A stretch of 64,000 nucleotides of DNA, from NCBI RefSeq assembly GCF_030719215.1, contig NZ_CP120983.1:1054001-1118000 (forward strand), in the 5' to 3' direction. The DNA is from Streptomyces sp. Alt3 (GTDB taxonomy: Bacteria > Actinomycetota > Actinomycetes > Streptomycetales > Streptomycetaceae). This document shows, in pieces, positions 63,820-64,000 of the stretch. Every line of letters starts with the position of its first letter. Position 1 is the first letter of the stretch. A program made the translations under genes and the position numbers. The notes under the pieces are model-generated. The model made no database searches. It saw only the letters and a list, made by a program, of their open reading frames with translations, and had not been told where the DNA came from.

Positions 63820-64000
63820 GCGGCGGCCAGGAGGCGCAACCGGTGGAGGTGGTGGAGTACACCTACCCGCTGTGCCCGTGGGCCTGGGGGTCCGAACCGG
63901 TCTTCCGCAGGCTCAGGACCGCGCTCGACGGCCGGGTCCGCTGGCGGCGGGCGTACGCGGTCCTCTTCGACGACGAGGACGATCCGGCACCGGATCCGGC
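63816..64000 (+). CDS. DsbA-family thioredoxin-fold protein, 5' part
   Basis: 61 codons from GTG 63816 to the right edge. VEYTYPLCPWAWGSEPVFRR is the first strand and active-site turn of DsbA/FrnE/HCCA-isomerase-like proteins. The CxxC is reduced to C-P-W-A, so the second Cys is missing, as in the glutathione- or mycothiol-using branch. Coupled to Rrf2 by a 4-bp overlap. Confidence 0.75.
   Translation, partial: MSGGQEAQPVEVVEYTYPLCPWAWGSEPVFRRLRTALDGRVRWRRAYAVLFDDEDDPAPDP

Overview
This window is chromosomal DNA from an actinomycete, almost certainly a Streptomyces. The evidence is uniformly high GC with strong third-position GC bias, GTG and TTG starts, many leaderless-looking starts, and a family content typical of the genus. 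From memory, the run from the Ada/Ogt repair genes through the sirtuin to the crotonyl-CoA carboxylase/reductase cluster matches the S. coelicolor neighbourhood SCO6461-SCO6473. I could not run an alignment. I saw no rRNA, tRNA, CRISPR array, prophage or biosynthetic megasynthase.

Layout. 1-3461: three co-oriented peptidases (S9, M20, M55). 3639-5658: an aldo/keto reductase divergent from a LysR regulator. 5676-10835: a GH18 lipoprotein facing a matA-matB-acyltransferase operon, which looks like a poly-N-acetylglucosamine exopolysaccharide locus and ends at a perfect 36-bp palindrome. 10850-17560: a DHA2 exporter with three beta-sandwich repeats at its C-terminus, an SRPBCC protein, an SOS-box-controlled radical SAM protein, a secreted tripeptidyl aminopeptidase and a GNAT enzyme. 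17560-24654: an accessory stretch of poorly known genes (Gly/Ala hydrophobic-hairpin protein, zinc-ribbon plus L7/L12-like protein, two HEAT-repeat proteins, a methyltransferase, an IS remnant).

25000-37506 is the metabolic core: a tandem-duplicated 3-hydroxyacyl-CoA dehydrogenase, a TetR regulator, then ccr, meaA/ecm, a beta-methylmalyl-CoA lyase, a mesaconyl-CoA hydratase and a methylsuccinyl-CoA dehydrogenase. Together they form the ethylmalonyl-CoA pathway for C2 assimilation and for supply of ethylmalonyl- and methylmalonyl-CoA extender units. The phosphatidylserine decarboxylase/synthase pair follows. 37667-39844 is a GAF-PAS-GAF-PP2C phosphatase. 39971-43977 is a GH5 cellulase with a perfect CebR box, divergent from a GH87-type alpha-glucanase. 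44036-48884 is a five-gene, fully overlapping branched-chain amino-acid ABC operon, divergent from a PucR-type regulator.

49901-56126 holds glycerate kinase, a NUDIX hydrolase, an orphan VapB-like antitoxin, a sirtuin, a 2Fe-2S protein, a yybP-ykoY (manganese) riboswitch with a GDT1-type transporter, and an Ada-AlkA fusion with Ogt. 56571-57773 is a PL9 pectate lyase with a clear promoter and operator. 57982-60364 is an ammonium transporter with an unusual Glu in place of the first pore His, plus GlnK and a SUKH-like protein. 60422-64000 holds a secreted serine hydrolase, an XRE/MmyB regulator, a cupin, an Rrf2 regulator and the start of a DsbA-like gene. Plant-biomass enzymes, C2/acyl-CoA metabolism, nitrogen uptake and alkylation repair dominate; the least understood part is 17560-24654.
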